Of a DNA stretch of 64,000 nt, positions 29,804 to 38,160 are shown piece after piece (position 1 is the first letter of the stretch; each line of letters starts with the position of its first letter). A program made the position numbers and the translations under genes. Source of the stretch: Sulfuritalea sp. (GTDB lineage Bacteria; Pseudomonadota; Gammaproteobacteria; Burkholderiales; Rhodocyclaceae). The notes beneath the pieces were generated by a model. The model was not told the DNA's origin. It saw only the letters and a list, made by a program, of their open reading frames with translations, and did not search any database. The stretch spans positions 42,926 to 106,925 of the forward strand of contig JAOTRV010000013.1 of assembly GCA_030247575.1 (NCBI GenBank), read 5' to 3'.

Positions 29804-30778
29804 ATGTCCACTCCTCTTCGTGCCGCTGTCATCGGCGTTGGTTATCTCGGGCGCTTTCACGCGCAAAAATACGCCTCGCTGCCGGATGTCGAGCTGGTCG
29901 GCGTGGTCGATGCCCATCCGGAAACCGCGCAGCGCGTGGCCAAAGAGCTGGGCGTGGCTGCCTTCACCGATTACCGCGAGCTGCTGGGCGCTCAGCCGAA
30001 AATCGATCTGGTCTCGGTCGCCAGTACCACCGAAACCCACCACGCCGTGGCGCGCGATTGCCTCGCCGCCGGCGTCCATGTGCTGGCGGAAAAGCCGATC
30101 ACCGTCACCGTGGCGCAGGCCGACGAACTGATCGCGCTGGCCGATGCGAAGCACCTCGTGCTGCAGGTCGGCCATCTGGAGCGCTTCAATCCGGCCTGGC
30201 TCGCGGTAAAGGACAAGATCAAGCGCCCGGTATTCATCGAAGCCCACCGCATGGCGCCGTTCAAGGCGCGCGGCATCGATGTTTCGGTGGTGCTCGACTT
30301 GATGATCCACGATCTCGACCTGATCCTGCCGCTGGTCGCCAGCCCGGTGACCGATCTGCGCGCCTCGGGCGTCTCGGTGCTGACCGACGGCATCGACATC
30401 GCCAACGCGCGCATCGAGTTCGCCAACGGCTGCGTCGCCAACCTGACCGCCAGCCGCACCTCGACCGCCAGCCTGCGCCGTCTGCGCGTGTTCCAGCACC
30501 ACGAATACATTTCCGTCGATTTCGGCGACCGCCGCATCGGCATCAGCAGGAAGCGCGACGCTCTGGTCGACGCAGTTGACAAAAATGAAGAACCGATCGA
30601 CACCGAGACCGTCCAGCAACCGCCCGGCGATGCGCTGATGACGGAAATCGTGGCCTTCGTCGCCGCCGTGCGCGACGGTACCCCGCCCGTGGTCAGCGGC
30701 CGCGAGGGCCGCGACGCGCTGGCCATCGCGCTGGAGATCGACCGCATGATCGCCGCCCGCCAGAATCCACTTTCCTGA
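29804..30778 (+). CDS. gnnA: UDP-GlcNAc 3-dehydrogenase GnnA (Gfo/Idh/MocA family)
   Basis: A 324-residue NAD-dependent oxidoreductase with GVGYLGRFHAQKY Rossmann loop and the diagnostic LAEKPITV (EKP) catalytic motif, followed by a GFO_IDH C-terminal domain. The ATG at 29804 (MSTPLRAAVIGVGYLG) is the family start; the longer upstream reading overlaps the divergent gene. In Acidithiobacillus, GnnA oxidises C3 of UDP-GlcNAc and GnnB aminates it. The adjacent aminotransferase and LpxA make the same role likely here. Wlb/Wbp-type surface sugar synthesis is the alternative. Confidence 0.8.
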   Translation: MSTPLRAAVIGVGYLGRFHAQKYASLPDVELVGVVDAHPETAQRVAKELGVAAFTDYRELLGAQPKIDLVSVASTTETHHAVARDCLAAGVHVLAEKPITVTVAQADELIALADAKHLVLQVGHLERFNPAWLAVKDKIKRPVFIEAHRMAPFKARGIDVSVVLDLMIHDLDLILPLVASPVTDLRASGVSVLTDGIDIANARIEFANGCVANLTASRTSTASLRRLRVFQHHEYISVDFGDRRIGISRKRDALVDAVDKNEEPIDTETVQQPPGDALMTEIVAFVAAVRDGTPPVVSGREGRDALAIALEIDRMIAARQNPLS

Positions 30779-30789
30779 AGCCCACGCCC

Positions 30790-31884
30790 ATGAACATTCC
30801 CATGCTCGATCTCAAGGCCGAATATGCCTTGCTGCGCGATGAAATCGAACCTGCCGTGACCGAGGCGCTGGCCGCCTGCCAGTACATCGGCGGCCCCAAC
30901 GTCAAGGCCTTCGAGGCCGAGGCGGCCGCCTATGCCGGCGTCAGGCACGCGATCTCCTGCGCCTCGGGCACCGATGCCCTGCTGATCGCGCTGCGCGCCA
31001 TCGGCATCAAGCCGGGCGACGAGGTCATCACCACGGCCTTCACCTTCGTCGCCACGGCGTCGACGGTGGTCATGTGCGGCGCGAAGCCCGTATTCGTCGA
31101 TATCGATCCGCGCACTTTCAACCTCGACCTGAACCAGGTGGAAGCCGCCATCACGCCCGCCACCCGCGCCATCGTGCCGGTGCACCTGTTCGGCCAGCCG
31201 GTGCATCTGGAATCGCTCAAGGCGCTGTGCGACAAGCACGGGCTGAAGCTGATCGAGGATGCCGCGCAGTCCTTCGGCGCCGACTACGCGGGACGCAAGT
31301 CGGGAGCCTATGGCGACATCGGCTGCACTTCCTTCTATCCGTCGAAGAATCTCTCGGCCTTCGGCGACGGCGGCCTGATGATCACCGACGACGGCAAGCT
31401 CGCCGCCGAGCTGCGCGTGCTGGCCAGCCACGGCTCGCGGGTGCGCTACCACCATCACGTGCTGGGCTACAACTCGCGGCTCGACGAAATCCAGGCCGTG
31501 ATCCTGCGCGTGAAGCTGAAGCGCCTCGACCATTTCAACGATCGCCGTCGCGCCATCGCCGACTCTTACAACCAGGAGCTGGCGGGCCTGGTCGAGACGC
31601 CGTTCGCCGACGGCCGCGGCCGCCACGTCTATCACCAATACACGATTCTGTCCGACCGCCGCGACGCGATCCAGAAAGTGCTGACCGATGCCGGAATCGC
31701 CTGTGCCGTGTATTACCCGGTACCGCTGCATCGGCAGGAGATGTTTGCCGCGACTCACGGCGGCGTGCGACTGCCGGTGACCGAAAAGGTCGCGCAGCGC
31801 TGTTTGTCGCTGCCGATTTCCCCGATGCTGAAGGATGAGCAGGTCAGGCACATCGGCGGAGTGATCCGCCAGGCTCTAACATGA
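30790..31884 (+). CDS. gnnB: UDP-GlcNAc3N aminotransferase GnnB (DegT/DnrJ/EryC1 family)
   Basis: A 364-residue PLP-dependent sugar aminotransferase with the substrate/cofactor motifs GTDALLIAL, EDAAQSFGA and the PLP lysine in FYPSKNLSAFGDGG (Lys186). It would put an amino group at C3 of the keto sugar made by GnnA, giving UDP-GlcNAc3N. It starts 11 bases after gnnA and its stop overlaps the lpxA start by 4 bases (ATGA), tying it to lipid A assembly. Confidence 0.83.
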   Translation: MNIPMLDLKAEYALLRDEIEPAVTEALAACQYIGGPNVKAFEAEAAAYAGVRHAISCASGTDALLIALRAIGIKPGDEVITTAFTFVATASTVVMCGAKPVFVDIDPRTFNLDLNQVEAAITPATRAIVPVHLFGQPVHLESLKALCDKHGLKLIEDAAQSFGADYAGRKSGAYGDIGCTSFYPSKNLSAFGDGGLMITDDGKLAAELRVLASHGSRVRYHHHVLGYNSRLDEIQAVILRVKLKRLDHFNDRRRAIADSYNQELAGLVETPFADGRGRHVYHQYTILSDRRDAIQKVLTDAGIACAVYYPVPLHRQEMFAATHGGVRLPVTEKVAQRCLSLPISPMLKDEQVRHIGGVIRQALT

Positions 31885-32678
31885 GCATTCACCCCACCGC
31901 CGTCGTTGCACCGGATGCGAAGCTCGGCGCCGGGGTCCGCATCGGTCCCTTCGCCGTGATCGAGGAGGACGTCGTGCTCGGCGAGGGTTGCGAAATCGCC
32001 GCCCACGCCGTGATCAAGCATCACACCCGCATGGGTGCGAGGAATCGCATCGCCGAGCATGCGGTAATCGGAGGCGATCCGCAGGACTTCAAATTCAAGC
32101 CGGATTGCCTGTCCTATACGGCGATCGGCGACGACAACTGGCTGCGCGAGGGCGTCACGGTGCATCGCGGCTCGCGCGACGGCAGCGCCACGCGCTTGGG
32201 CAACGGCTGCTTTCTCATGGCCTACAGCCATGTCGCCCACGACTGCGTGGTCGGCAACCACGTCGTGATGGCCAATACGGCCGGCATCGCCGGGGAAGTG
32301 GTGGTGCATGACCGCGCCTTCATCTCGGCCGCCGTCACGGTGCATCAGTTCTGTCGCATCGGCCGCAATGCGATGATCGGCCTCTCGGCGAAGATCGTGC
32401 AGGACGCGCTGCCCTTCTGCATCACCGACGGCAACCCGGGCCGCGCCCGCGGCCTCAATCTGGTCGGCCTGCGCCGCAACGGTTTCGGCAAGGACGAGAT
32501 CAAGGCGCTGAAAGAGGCCTATCGCCTGCTGTATTCCCGTACGCCGCTGAATGAGGCGCTGCGGCAGATGCGCGCCATGGAGGGCGTGGCGGTCGCCGAA
32601 CTGGCCACCTTCATCGAAGGGTCGATGCTGGAAAAAGCGCAGGGCAAGGCGCGGGGCTTTGCACACCCGACGCGCTGA
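31881..32678 (+). CDS. lpxA: Acyl-ACP:UDP-sugar acyltransferase LpxA
   Basis: A 265-residue left-handed beta-helix acyltransferase performing the first step of lipid A synthesis. Hexapeptide repeats run to about residue 190, followed by the C-terminal helices. The catalytic His is in the SHVAHDC motif (His120), with HQFCRIG (His155) near the active site. Coupling to gnnAB predicts that it acylates the 3-amino group of UDP-GlcNAc3N, making amide-linked chains. Substrate preference cannot be read with certainty. The promoter of metK lies over its last codons. Confidence 0.93.
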   Translation: MSIHPTAVVAPDAKLGAGVRIGPFAVIEEDVVLGEGCEIAAHAVIKHHTRMGARNRIAEHAVIGGDPQDFKFKPDCLSYTAIGDDNWLREGVTVHRGSRDGSATRLGNGCFLMAYSHVAHDCVVGNHVVMANTAGIAGEVVVHDRAFISAAVTVHQFCRIGRNAMIGLSAKIVQDALPFCITDGNPGRARGLNLVGLRRNGFGKDEIKALKEAYRLLYSRTPLNEALRQMRAMEGVAVAELATFIEGSMLEKAQGKARGFAHPTR

Positions 32679-32686
32679 TTTATAAT
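32658..32686 (+). promoter_or_regulatory. Sigma70-type promoter of metK
   Basis: TTTGCA (32658-32663), a 17-base spacer, and a perfect TATAAT (32681-32686) just after the lpxA stop. Transcription should start near 32692-32694, exactly where the structured metK leader begins. Confidence 0.7.
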
Positions 32687-32693
32687 AGTACCT

Positions 32694-32780
32694 GTTCCGC
32701 CGAGTTAAAAAGACAACTTGCGAGGCGGAGAAGACCCCCGGGAATAGCGGCGGTCGGAAAATAAATATCGCTAAAGCGTC
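32694..32780 (+). ncRNA. SAM-II-like riboswitch in the metK leader
   Basis: The leader forms a stem TCCGCC/GGCGGA (32696-32701 with 32724-32729). Its loop contains GAGTTAA and CTTGCGA, and it is followed after an extra hairpin (GACC/GGTC, 32733-32754) by AATAAATATCGCTAAA. The order GA-UUAA, UUGC, AUAAA, GCUAAA matches the conserved core of SAM-II. GCGA (32720-32723) can pair with TCGC (32768-32771), as the SAM-II pseudoknot requires. The position in front of SAM synthetase is what one expects. The inserted hairpin and the exact pairing should be checked against the Rfam model. Confidence 0.62.
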
Positions 32781-32789
32781 GCCTGCTTC

Positions 32790-32835
32790 CGCCCCATAGC
32801 TGGCCTCGCCATGTTGTGGGGCGTTTTGTTTTTGT
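32790..32835 (+). terminator. Leader terminator hairpin upstream of metK (probable expression platform)
   Basis: CGCCCCA (32790-32796) pairs with TGGGGCG (32817-32823), with an inner TGGC/GCCA stem, followed by TTTTGTTTTTGT and then the metK ribosome site (GGAG). CTTCCGCC (32786-32793) is nearly complementary to the 3' strand of the aptamer stem (GGCGGAGAAG), so it can act as an antiterminator when the aptamer is unbound. Ligand binding would favour termination. Confidence 0.65.
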
Positions 32836-32845
32836 GGAGCAGAAC

Positions 32846-34012
32846 ATGGCAAACGATTACTTCTTCACTTCCGAATCGGTTTCGGAAGGCCACCCCGACA
32901 AGGTCGCCGACCAGATTTCCGATGCCATCCTCGACGCCATCGTGGCGCAGGACCCGCATTCCCGCGTCGCCGCCGAAACCCTGTGCAACACCGGCCTCGT
33001 CGTGCTGGCCGGCGAAATCACCACCAGCGCCAACGTCGATTACATCAATGTGGCGCGCAACGTGCTCAAGCGCATCGGCTACGACAACACCGAATACGGC
33101 ATCGACTACAAGGGCTGCGCCGTGCTGGTGGCCTACGACAAGCAGAGCCCGGACATCGCCCAGGGTGTGAACAAGGCCTACGACGACAACCTGAACCAGG
33201 GCGCCGGCGACCAGGGCCTGATGTTCGGCTACGCATGCGACGAGACGCCGGTGCTGATGCCGCTGCCGATCTACCTCTCGCACCGTCTGGTCGAGCGCCA
33301 GTCGATGCTGCGTCGCGACGGCCGCCTGCCCTGGCTGCGCCCCGACGCCAAGTCGCAAGTGACGATCCGCTACCAGGACGGCAAGGCCCATTCGATCGAT
33401 ACGGTCGTCGTATCCACCCAGCATGCACCGGACATCGAGCTGCCGCAGATCCGCGAAGCGGTGATCGAGGAAATCATCAAGCCGATGCTGCCGAAAGAGT
33501 TGATCAAGGGCGAGATCAAGTATCTGGTCAACCCCACCGGCCGTTTCGTCGTCGGCGGTCCGCAAGGCGACTGCGGCCTGACCGGGCGCAAGATCATCGT
33601 CGACACCTACGGCGGCGCGGCCCCCCATGGCGGCGGCGCATTTTCCGGCAAGGACCCGTCGAAGGTCGACCGTTCCGCGGCCTATGCCGGCCGCTACGTG
33701 GCGAAGAACATCGTCGCCGCCGGCCTCGCCAGCAAGTGTCTGGTGCAGATTTCCTACGCCATCGGTGTCGCCGAGCCGACCTCGGTCTGGGTCACGACGC
33801 AGGGCACCGGCAAGGTCGCCGACGCCACCATCGCTGAACTGGTGAAGAAGCACTTCGACCTGCGGCCGAAGGGCATCGTGCAAATGCTCGACCTGCTGCG
33901 TCCGATCTACGAAAAGACCGCCGCCTACGGCCACTTCGGCCGCGACGAGCCGGAGTTCAGCTGGGAAGCGACCGACAAAGCAGCGGCGTTGAGGGCCGAC
34001 GCCGGACTCTAA
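32846..34012 (+). CDS. metK: S-adenosylmethionine synthetase
   Basis: A 388-residue cytosolic enzyme making SAM from methionine and ATP. It shows [18 protein letters not shown] (the first ATP motif), [12 protein letters not shown] and [19 protein letters not shown]. The start [10 protein letters not shown] at 32846 follows GGAG at the correct distance; the upstream GTG at 32816 sits inside the terminator stem and is rejected. Expression is likely switched by the leader described above. A terminator follows. Confidence 0.97.
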   Translation: MANDYFFTSESVSEGHPDKVADQISDAILDAIVAQDPHSRVAAETLCNTGLVVLAGEITTSANVDYINVARNVLKRIGYDNTEYGIDYKGCAVLVAYDKQSPDIAQGVNKAYDDNLNQGAGDQGLMFGYACDETPVLMPLPIYLSHRLVERQSMLRRDGRLPWLRPDAKSQVTIRYQDGKAHSIDTVVVSTQHAPDIELPQIREAVIEEIIKPMLPKELIKGEIKYLVNPTGRFVVGGPQGDCGLTGRKIIVDTYGGAAPHGGGAFSGKDPSKVDRSAAYAGRYVAKNIVAAGLASKCLVQISYAIGVAEPTSVWVTTQGTGKVADATIAELVKKHFDLRPKGIVQMLDLLRPIYEKTAAYGHFGRDEPEFSWEATDKAAALRADAGL

Positions 34013-34032
34013 GCCCATTCGCCGAGCAGGGG

Positions 34033-34061
34033 AAATGGCCCGTTCGCGGGCCATTTTTTTT
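34033..34061 (+). terminator. Rho-independent terminator of metK
   Basis: AATGGCCCG and CGGGCCATT form a 9-base stem closed by a TTCG tetraloop and followed by eight T residues. Confidence 0.92.
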
Positions 34062-34121
34062 GCCTTTGCAACCTTGCGGCACCGCCCATGGTCAATAATT
34101 GCCAAGACTCTGGAGAACGAC

Positions 34122-34505
34122 ATGCATGATCTGGCGAAGAATGTTCTGGGCGGCATCCTGCAGCCCTGCAGCACCGATCCGATGACGGGATTCTTTCGCA
34201 CCGGCGACTGCCAGGTGACCGAGGAAGACATCGGCAACCATGGCGTTTGCATCGTCGCCAGCGCCGAGTTCCTGGCGTTCTCGAAATCGCGCGGCAACGA
34301 CCTGTCCACCCCGCATCCCGAATTCGAGTTTCCGGGCGTCAAGCCGGGGGATCGCTGGTGCCTGTGTTCCGCGCGCTGGCAGGAGGCCCTCGCGGCCGGC
34401 AAGGCGCCGCAGGTGGTGCTCGAAGCGACATCCGCCGCGGCGCTGGAAGTCGTGCGCTTGTCCGACCTCAAGCGTTACGCCGCAAGACTCGATCAGGAGA
34501 AATGA
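34122..34505 (+). CDS. DUF2237 family protein
   Basis: A 127-residue protein with the DUF2237 pattern NVLGGILQPCSTDPMTGFFRTG and CVIVASAEFLAFSKSRGNDLSTPHPEF-like core, ending before the glutathione peroxidase. Function is unknown; members often sit beside stress genes. The start MHDLAKNVLGG follows TGGAGA. The stop overlaps the start of the next gene. Confidence 0.88.
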   Translation: MHDLAKNVLGGILQPCSTDPMTGFFRTGDCQVTEEDIGNHGVCIVASAEFLAFSKSRGNDLSTPHPEFEFPGVKPGDRWCLCSARWQEALAAGKAPQVVLEATSAAALEVVRLSDLKRYAARLDQEK

Positions 34506-34984
34506 TGAGCGCGCTCTACAAGCTGTCCGCCCGCCGCATCGACGGCAGTACGCAGTCGATGGCCGAGTACAAAGGCAAGGTTCTGTTGATCGTCAATACG
34601 GCCAGCGGTTGCGGTTTCACGCCGCAGTATGCGGGGCTCGAAGCGCTGTGGCAGAAGTACGGCAAGCGCGGCCTGGTGGTGCTGGGCTTTCCCTGCAACC
34701 AGTTCGGGGCGCAGGAACCGGGCGACGAAGCCGCGATCGCGGATTTCTGCAGCCTGACCTACGACGTGAGCTTCCCGATGTTCGCCAAGGTGGACGTGAA
34801 TGGCGACGACACCCATCCGATCTTCGCCTTGCTCAAGACGGCGGCGCCCGGCCTGCTGGGCACGGAAGCCATCAAATGGAACTTCACCAAGTTCCTGGTC
34901 GACCGCGAAGGCAGGGTCGTCGATCGTTACGCTTCGGCGCACAAGCCCGAAGACATGGCGGACGACATCGAGCGGCTGCTCTGA
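34505..34984 (+). CDS. Glutathione peroxidase-like thiol peroxidase
   Basis: A 159-residue peroxidase of the GPx fold with the peroxidatic Cys36 in NTASGCGFTPQY, Gln in FPCNQFGAQEPG and Trp in KWNFTKFLVD. A Cys at the active position (not selenocysteine) and the second Cys pattern suggest thioredoxin-linked reduction of hydroperoxides. The start can be either of two adjacent ATGs (34502 or 34505), overlapping the DUF2237 stop. Confidence 0.93.
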   Translation: MSALYKLSARRIDGSTQSMAEYKGKVLLIVNTASGCGFTPQYAGLEALWQKYGKRGLVVLGFPCNQFGAQEPGDEAAIADFCSLTYDVSFPMFAKVDVNGDDTHPIFALLKTAAPGLLGTEAIKWNFTKFLVDREGRVVDRYASAHKPEDMADDIERLL

Positions 34985-34994
34985 TCGGTCATCC

Positions 34995-35534
34995 TTGGTT
35001 CGTCTTTTCCTGCTCCGCGTCCTCGTCGCCAGCCTCGCCTGCCTGGCGCTGCCGGTTCGCGCCGAAGCGCCGGTGGACAGCGTGGCGGCGGTGGACCTCG
35101 TGCGCTACGCCGGCAAGTGGTACGAAGTCGCCAGCTTCCCGATGTTCTTCCAGCGCAACTGCGTGGGTGACACGACGGCCGACTATGCGCTGACGCCGGA
35201 AGGAGATGTGTCGGTCACCAATCGCTGCCGCACGGCCGACGGCTTCGATCAGGCGCAAGGCAAGGCCTGGGCTGTGGAAGGCAGCAATAACGCCCGTCTC
35301 AAAGTGTCGTTCTTCTGGCCGTTCCGTTCCGACTACTGGGTGCTCGGACTCGACGCCGACTACCGCTGGGCGGTGGTCGGAAATCCGAACCGGAAGTATC
35401 TCTGGATCTTGTCGCGGACTCCGCAGCTCGACAAACCGCTGCTCGAAGCCGCGCTCAAGGCTGCCGCAACGCAGGGTTTCGACCTCAAGCAGCTGAAGTA
35501 CACCGTTCAGGGCTCCGCCGGCAAGTCGCCCTGA
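34995..35534 (+). CDS. Lipocalin (Blc-like)
   Basis: A 179-residue exported lipocalin. A TTG start at 34995 gives LVRLFLLRVLVASLACLALP, a signal peptide, followed by the lipocalin motif YAGKWYEVASFP and the later strand signature YLWILSRTPQL. Such proteins bind fatty acids or lysophospholipids in the periplasm. It follows the peroxidase closely and may belong to the same oxidative or envelope stress unit. The start codon is the least certain part. Confidence 0.85.
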   Translation: MVRLFLLRVLVASLACLALPVRAEAPVDSVAAVDLVRYAGKWYEVASFPMFFQRNCVGDTTADYALTPEGDVSVTNRCRTADGFDQAQGKAWAVEGSNNARLKVSFFWPFRSDYWVLGLDADYRWAVVGNPNRKYLWILSRTPQLDKPLLEAALKAAATQGFDLKQLKYTVQGSAGKSP

Positions 35535-35562
35535 GCTTGGACAGGAATCGTCAGCCGGCCAT

Positions 35563-35748
35563 CTACTTTCGCTGCCGGGACTTGGCGCCGGCGTTCTCGT
35601 CATCCGTCGCCGAGTCGTCATCGTTGTCACTGAAGCGCACGACATGCACACCGGCCGGCAAGTCGGTCTTGCGGCGGGCAAGTTCCTTCAGCCATTTGTT
35701 TCCGGGGGGCGCGAGAACGTCCATCAGGCTCATGCTGCGGCGGGTCAT
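35563..35748 (-). CDS. Small hypothetical protein (61 aa)
   Basis: Starts MTRRSMSLMDVLAPPGNKWLKE behind a strong ribosome site (GGAG, 7 bases upstream) and ends in an Asp-rich and basic tail. No family is recognised. It converges with the lipocalin gene. Confidence 0.6.
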   Translation of the reverse strand: MTRRSMSLMDVLAPPGNKWLKELARRKTDLPAGVHVVRFSDNDDDSATDDENAGAKSRQRK

Positions 35749-35820
35749 TTGCGGCTCCTGCGTAGTCGGGATGCAGTGGCTGGAATGTCGATGTCCAGGG
35801 TCACGTCCTCGTGAACGGGT

Positions 35821-35848
35821 GAAGGCCCCGCGGGGAGACGGGGCCTTC
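35821..35848. other. Perfect 10-base hairpin in the gap 35749-36058
   Basis: GAAGGCCCCG and CGGGGCCTTC form a perfect stem around an 8-base loop. There is no T-run on either side, so it is not a standard terminator. I see no gene in the remaining gap between the small ORF and ychJ. Confidence 0.5.
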
Positions 35849-36058
35849 GGGCGACTGGAAGGAGGAGGAAACCAGCCGCCGGGGAAGCTCGGTGCGCGCA
35901 CGCTTGGGGAAACTCGTTGATTCGACAAGGATTTCCAACATCCTGTGCCGTCGGTTTCGATTCCCGCCGTTGCCTGCACAACGAGATAGATTGGGCCGGC
36001 GCCGAACAGTTCAACCGCGAATTGAAACAAGTTGTTTCGCGCCGGCCCGCCCGCCTTG

Positions 36059-36493
36059 TCAGTCGATCTCGCCGTCTACGTAGTACCAGCGGCCGTCCTC
36101 GCGGACGAAGCGGCTGATCTCGTGCATCCGCTGCGCCCGCCCGCCGACCCGGCAGCGGGCCACGAACTCGACCGTGGCGGCATCGCCCGCTTCCGTCCGC
36201 GACTTGATTTCGAGTCCCAGCCATTTCGCGCCCGGCCCGGCCGCGAGATCGAGTGCGACGGGGCGCGTGGACGCGTGCCAGGTAGCGAGCAGATAGTCCC
36301 CCAGCCCAAGCACATAAGCGCTGTAGCGCGAGCGCATCAGCGACTCGGCGTCGGGCGCCGGGCTTCCCGCATGCCAGCGGCCGCAGCACGCGGCGTAGGC
36401 CGGCGGACGGCCGCAGGGGCAGGGTTCCGGGGTCTTCGGTTTCACCGGCCGGCGCGCATCAGGGGTGCTTGCCGGGCTCGGGCGGCAAGGCAC
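36059..36493 (-). CDS. ychJ: YchJ family protein with N-terminal SEC-C motif
   Basis: A 144-residue protein with the zinc-binding SEC-C motif CPCGRPPAYAACCGRWH and the UPF0225 C-terminal domain (RSRYSAYVLGLGDYLLATW, WLGLEI, REDGRWYYVDG). The function is not established. A GTG at 36445 would avoid overlap with the upstream membrane gene and is an alternative start. Confidence 0.88.
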   Translation of the reverse strand: MPCRPSPASTPDARRPVKPKTPEPCPCGRPPAYAACCGRWHAGSPAPDAESLMRSRYSAYVLGLGDYLLATWHASTRPVALDLAAGPGAKWLGLEIKSRTEAGDAATVEFVARCRVGGRAQRMHEISRFVREDGRWYYVDGEID

Positions 36494-36695
36494 ACTTTTG
36501 GCAGCCGGGGCGCCCGAAGGGCGAAATGTAGCGCCACCAGATCCAGACCAGCACCGGCAGCGCGGCGAGCAGCGCGATGTCGGTCCAGTCCGGTTGCGTC
36601 AGTTCGCCCTTCCACCACGCCACGGCGGCACGAATGGCTTCGATCAGCAGCACCATGTAGCCGAAGGCGGCAGCGATCAGCGCGATTCGCTTCAT
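36459..36695 (-). CDS. Small membrane protein (78 aa)
   Basis: Starts MKRIALIAAAFGYMVLLIEA and has two hydrophobic segments followed by a polar Cys-containing tail (GRPGCQKCALPPEPGKHP). No family recognised. It overlaps dacB by 4 bases and ychJ by up to 35 bases, suggesting one transcript dacB-this gene-ychJ. Confidence 0.7.
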   Translation of the reverse strand: MKRIALIAAAFGYMVLLIEAIRAAVAWWKGELTQPDWTDIALLAALPVLVWIWWRYISPFGRPGCQKCALPPEPGKHP

Positions 36696-38113
36696 GCCCC
36701 GCCCCGTCCGTAAACCCAGTCCAGCAGGGCGTCCTGCGCCGGCTGGGCCGCCTGGGCATTGGCGTGATTGACGAAGAACACCACGATCCAGCGTCGTCCG
36801 GCCCTGTCGCGCACATAGCCGGCGAGGCTGCGCACGCCTTCCAGCGAACCGGTCTTGATGTGGGCCTGCCCGGCGACGCCGTTCTGTTTGAGGCGCTTCT
36901 TCATCGTGCCGTCGGTCGCGGTTACCGGCAGCGAGGCCATCAGCTCGGGCATTACCGCGCTGCGCCACGCGGCCTGCAGCAGCTGCCCCAGGCTTTCCGC
37001 GGAAATCCGCTCATGGCGCGACAGGCCGGAGCCGTTTTCCAGCACCAGTTCCGGCATGCCTAGGCCCCGCGTGCCGAGCCAGGAACGGATCGCTGCATCG
37101 GCGCCGGCGGCGTCGGCCGGGCGGTGGCCGGCTTCGAGGCCGAGGGTCAGGAAAAGCTGGCGCGCCATGACGTTGTTGGAAAACTTGTTGATGTCGCGCA
37201 CGACTTCGCCAAGAGTCGACGATGGCAGCACGCCGACTGGGCGCGCATCGGCCGGCACCGGGCCCTCGCGGACGCCGCCTGCCAGCGCGCCGCCGAGCTC
37301 CGCCCACAATTGCCGGAAGACACCGAGCACGAAGGCGGGATGTTCCTGCACGGCGATGTTCCAGCGCTGCTCGCCGCAACCGAGGGGAAACACGCCGGTC
37401 AGCACCAGCCGCGTGGTCGAACCGTGGCTGAAACTGTCGGCGCGCAGGCGCTCCCTCCAGTCGCCGCAGCCGTTGCCGTTATTGCCAGGCACGATCTTGT
37501 TGATGAGGTCGAGATTGGCCGGCTCCGGCTCCGCGCTGACCGCCAGCGTCTTATGCTCCGGATCGGGAATGAGGTGCAGCGTGACCGACTTGAAGTTGAG
37601 CAGCAGCGCATCGGGGGCGACGTTGTAGGGGCGCATCGGCTGGGCGTCGAAGCGCCCCGGATCTGCGCCGTTGGCCGCGAACGCACTGCGATCGAGCACC
37701 AGGTCGCCGCGTATCTCGCGGATGCCGCGGGCCCGTATCTGCCGCAGCAGGCGCTCGAACTGGTCGTAGGTCAGCTTGGGATCGCCGCCGCCGCGCAGGT
37801 GCAGGTCGCCGCTCAACACGCCGTCGGCCAGCGAGCCGGCGGCGAAGGCCTCGGTCTTCCAGACATAGGCCGGACCCAGCAGATCGAGGGCGGCGTAGGT
37901 GGTGACCAGCTTCATGGTCGATGCCGGATTCAGCGCAGCGCGGGCATTGACGGCGACCAGCGGCCTGCTTGCATCCACCTCCCGGACCCAGACGGCAGTC
38001 GCCGCCACGGGAATGCCGGCGCCTTTCAGCGCCTGCGCCACCGTGGCGGGCAGGTCGTTTGCGCCGGCCTGCAGCGTCCACAGGCAGAGCAGGGAGAGGA
38101 ATACGTTCCGCAT
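36692..38113 (-). CDS. dacB: D-alanyl-D-alanine carboxypeptidase/endopeptidase (PBP4)
   Basis: A 473-residue class C penicillin-binding protein that trims peptidoglycan in the periplasm. An N-terminal signal peptide (MRNVFLSLLCLWTLQAGAND) precedes the SxxK motif in PASTMKLVTTYAALDLLG (Ser near residue 63), the SNN motif in NKFSNNVMA and HIKTGSLEGVRS (KTG). The domain I insertion between them is of normal length. Confidence 0.95.
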   Translation of the reverse strand: MRNVFLSLLCLWTLQAGANDLPATVAQALKGAGIPVAATAVWVREVDASRPLVAVNARAALNPASTMKLVTTYAALDLLGPAYVWKTEAFAAGSLADGVLSGDLHLRGGGDPKLTYDQFERLLRQIRARGIREIRGDLVLDRSAFAANGADPGRFDAQPMRPYNVAPDALLLNFKSVTLHLIPDPEHKTLAVSAEPEPANLDLINKIVPGNNGNGCGDWRERLRADSFSHGSTTRLVLTGVFPLGCGEQRWNIAVQEHPAFVLGVFRQLWAELGGALAGGVREGPVPADARPVGVLPSSTLGEVVRDINKFSNNVMARQLFLTLGLEAGHRPADAAGADAAIRSWLGTRGLGMPELVLENGSGLSRHERISAESLGQLLQAAWRSAVMPELMASLPVTATDGTMKKRLKQNGVAGQAHIKTGSLEGVRSLAGYVRDRAGRRWIVVFFVNHANAQAAQPAQDALLDWVYGRGGA

Positions 38114-38160
38114 GCTTGCATCTTATAGAATCAGGCGCAAAAACGAGGAGAAGATCAGGC

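Noticed and set aside
32816-32845. Upstream GTG start for metK
   Set aside because: It lies within the terminator stem and would add residues not seen in MetK proteins; the ATG at 32846 has a ribosome site.
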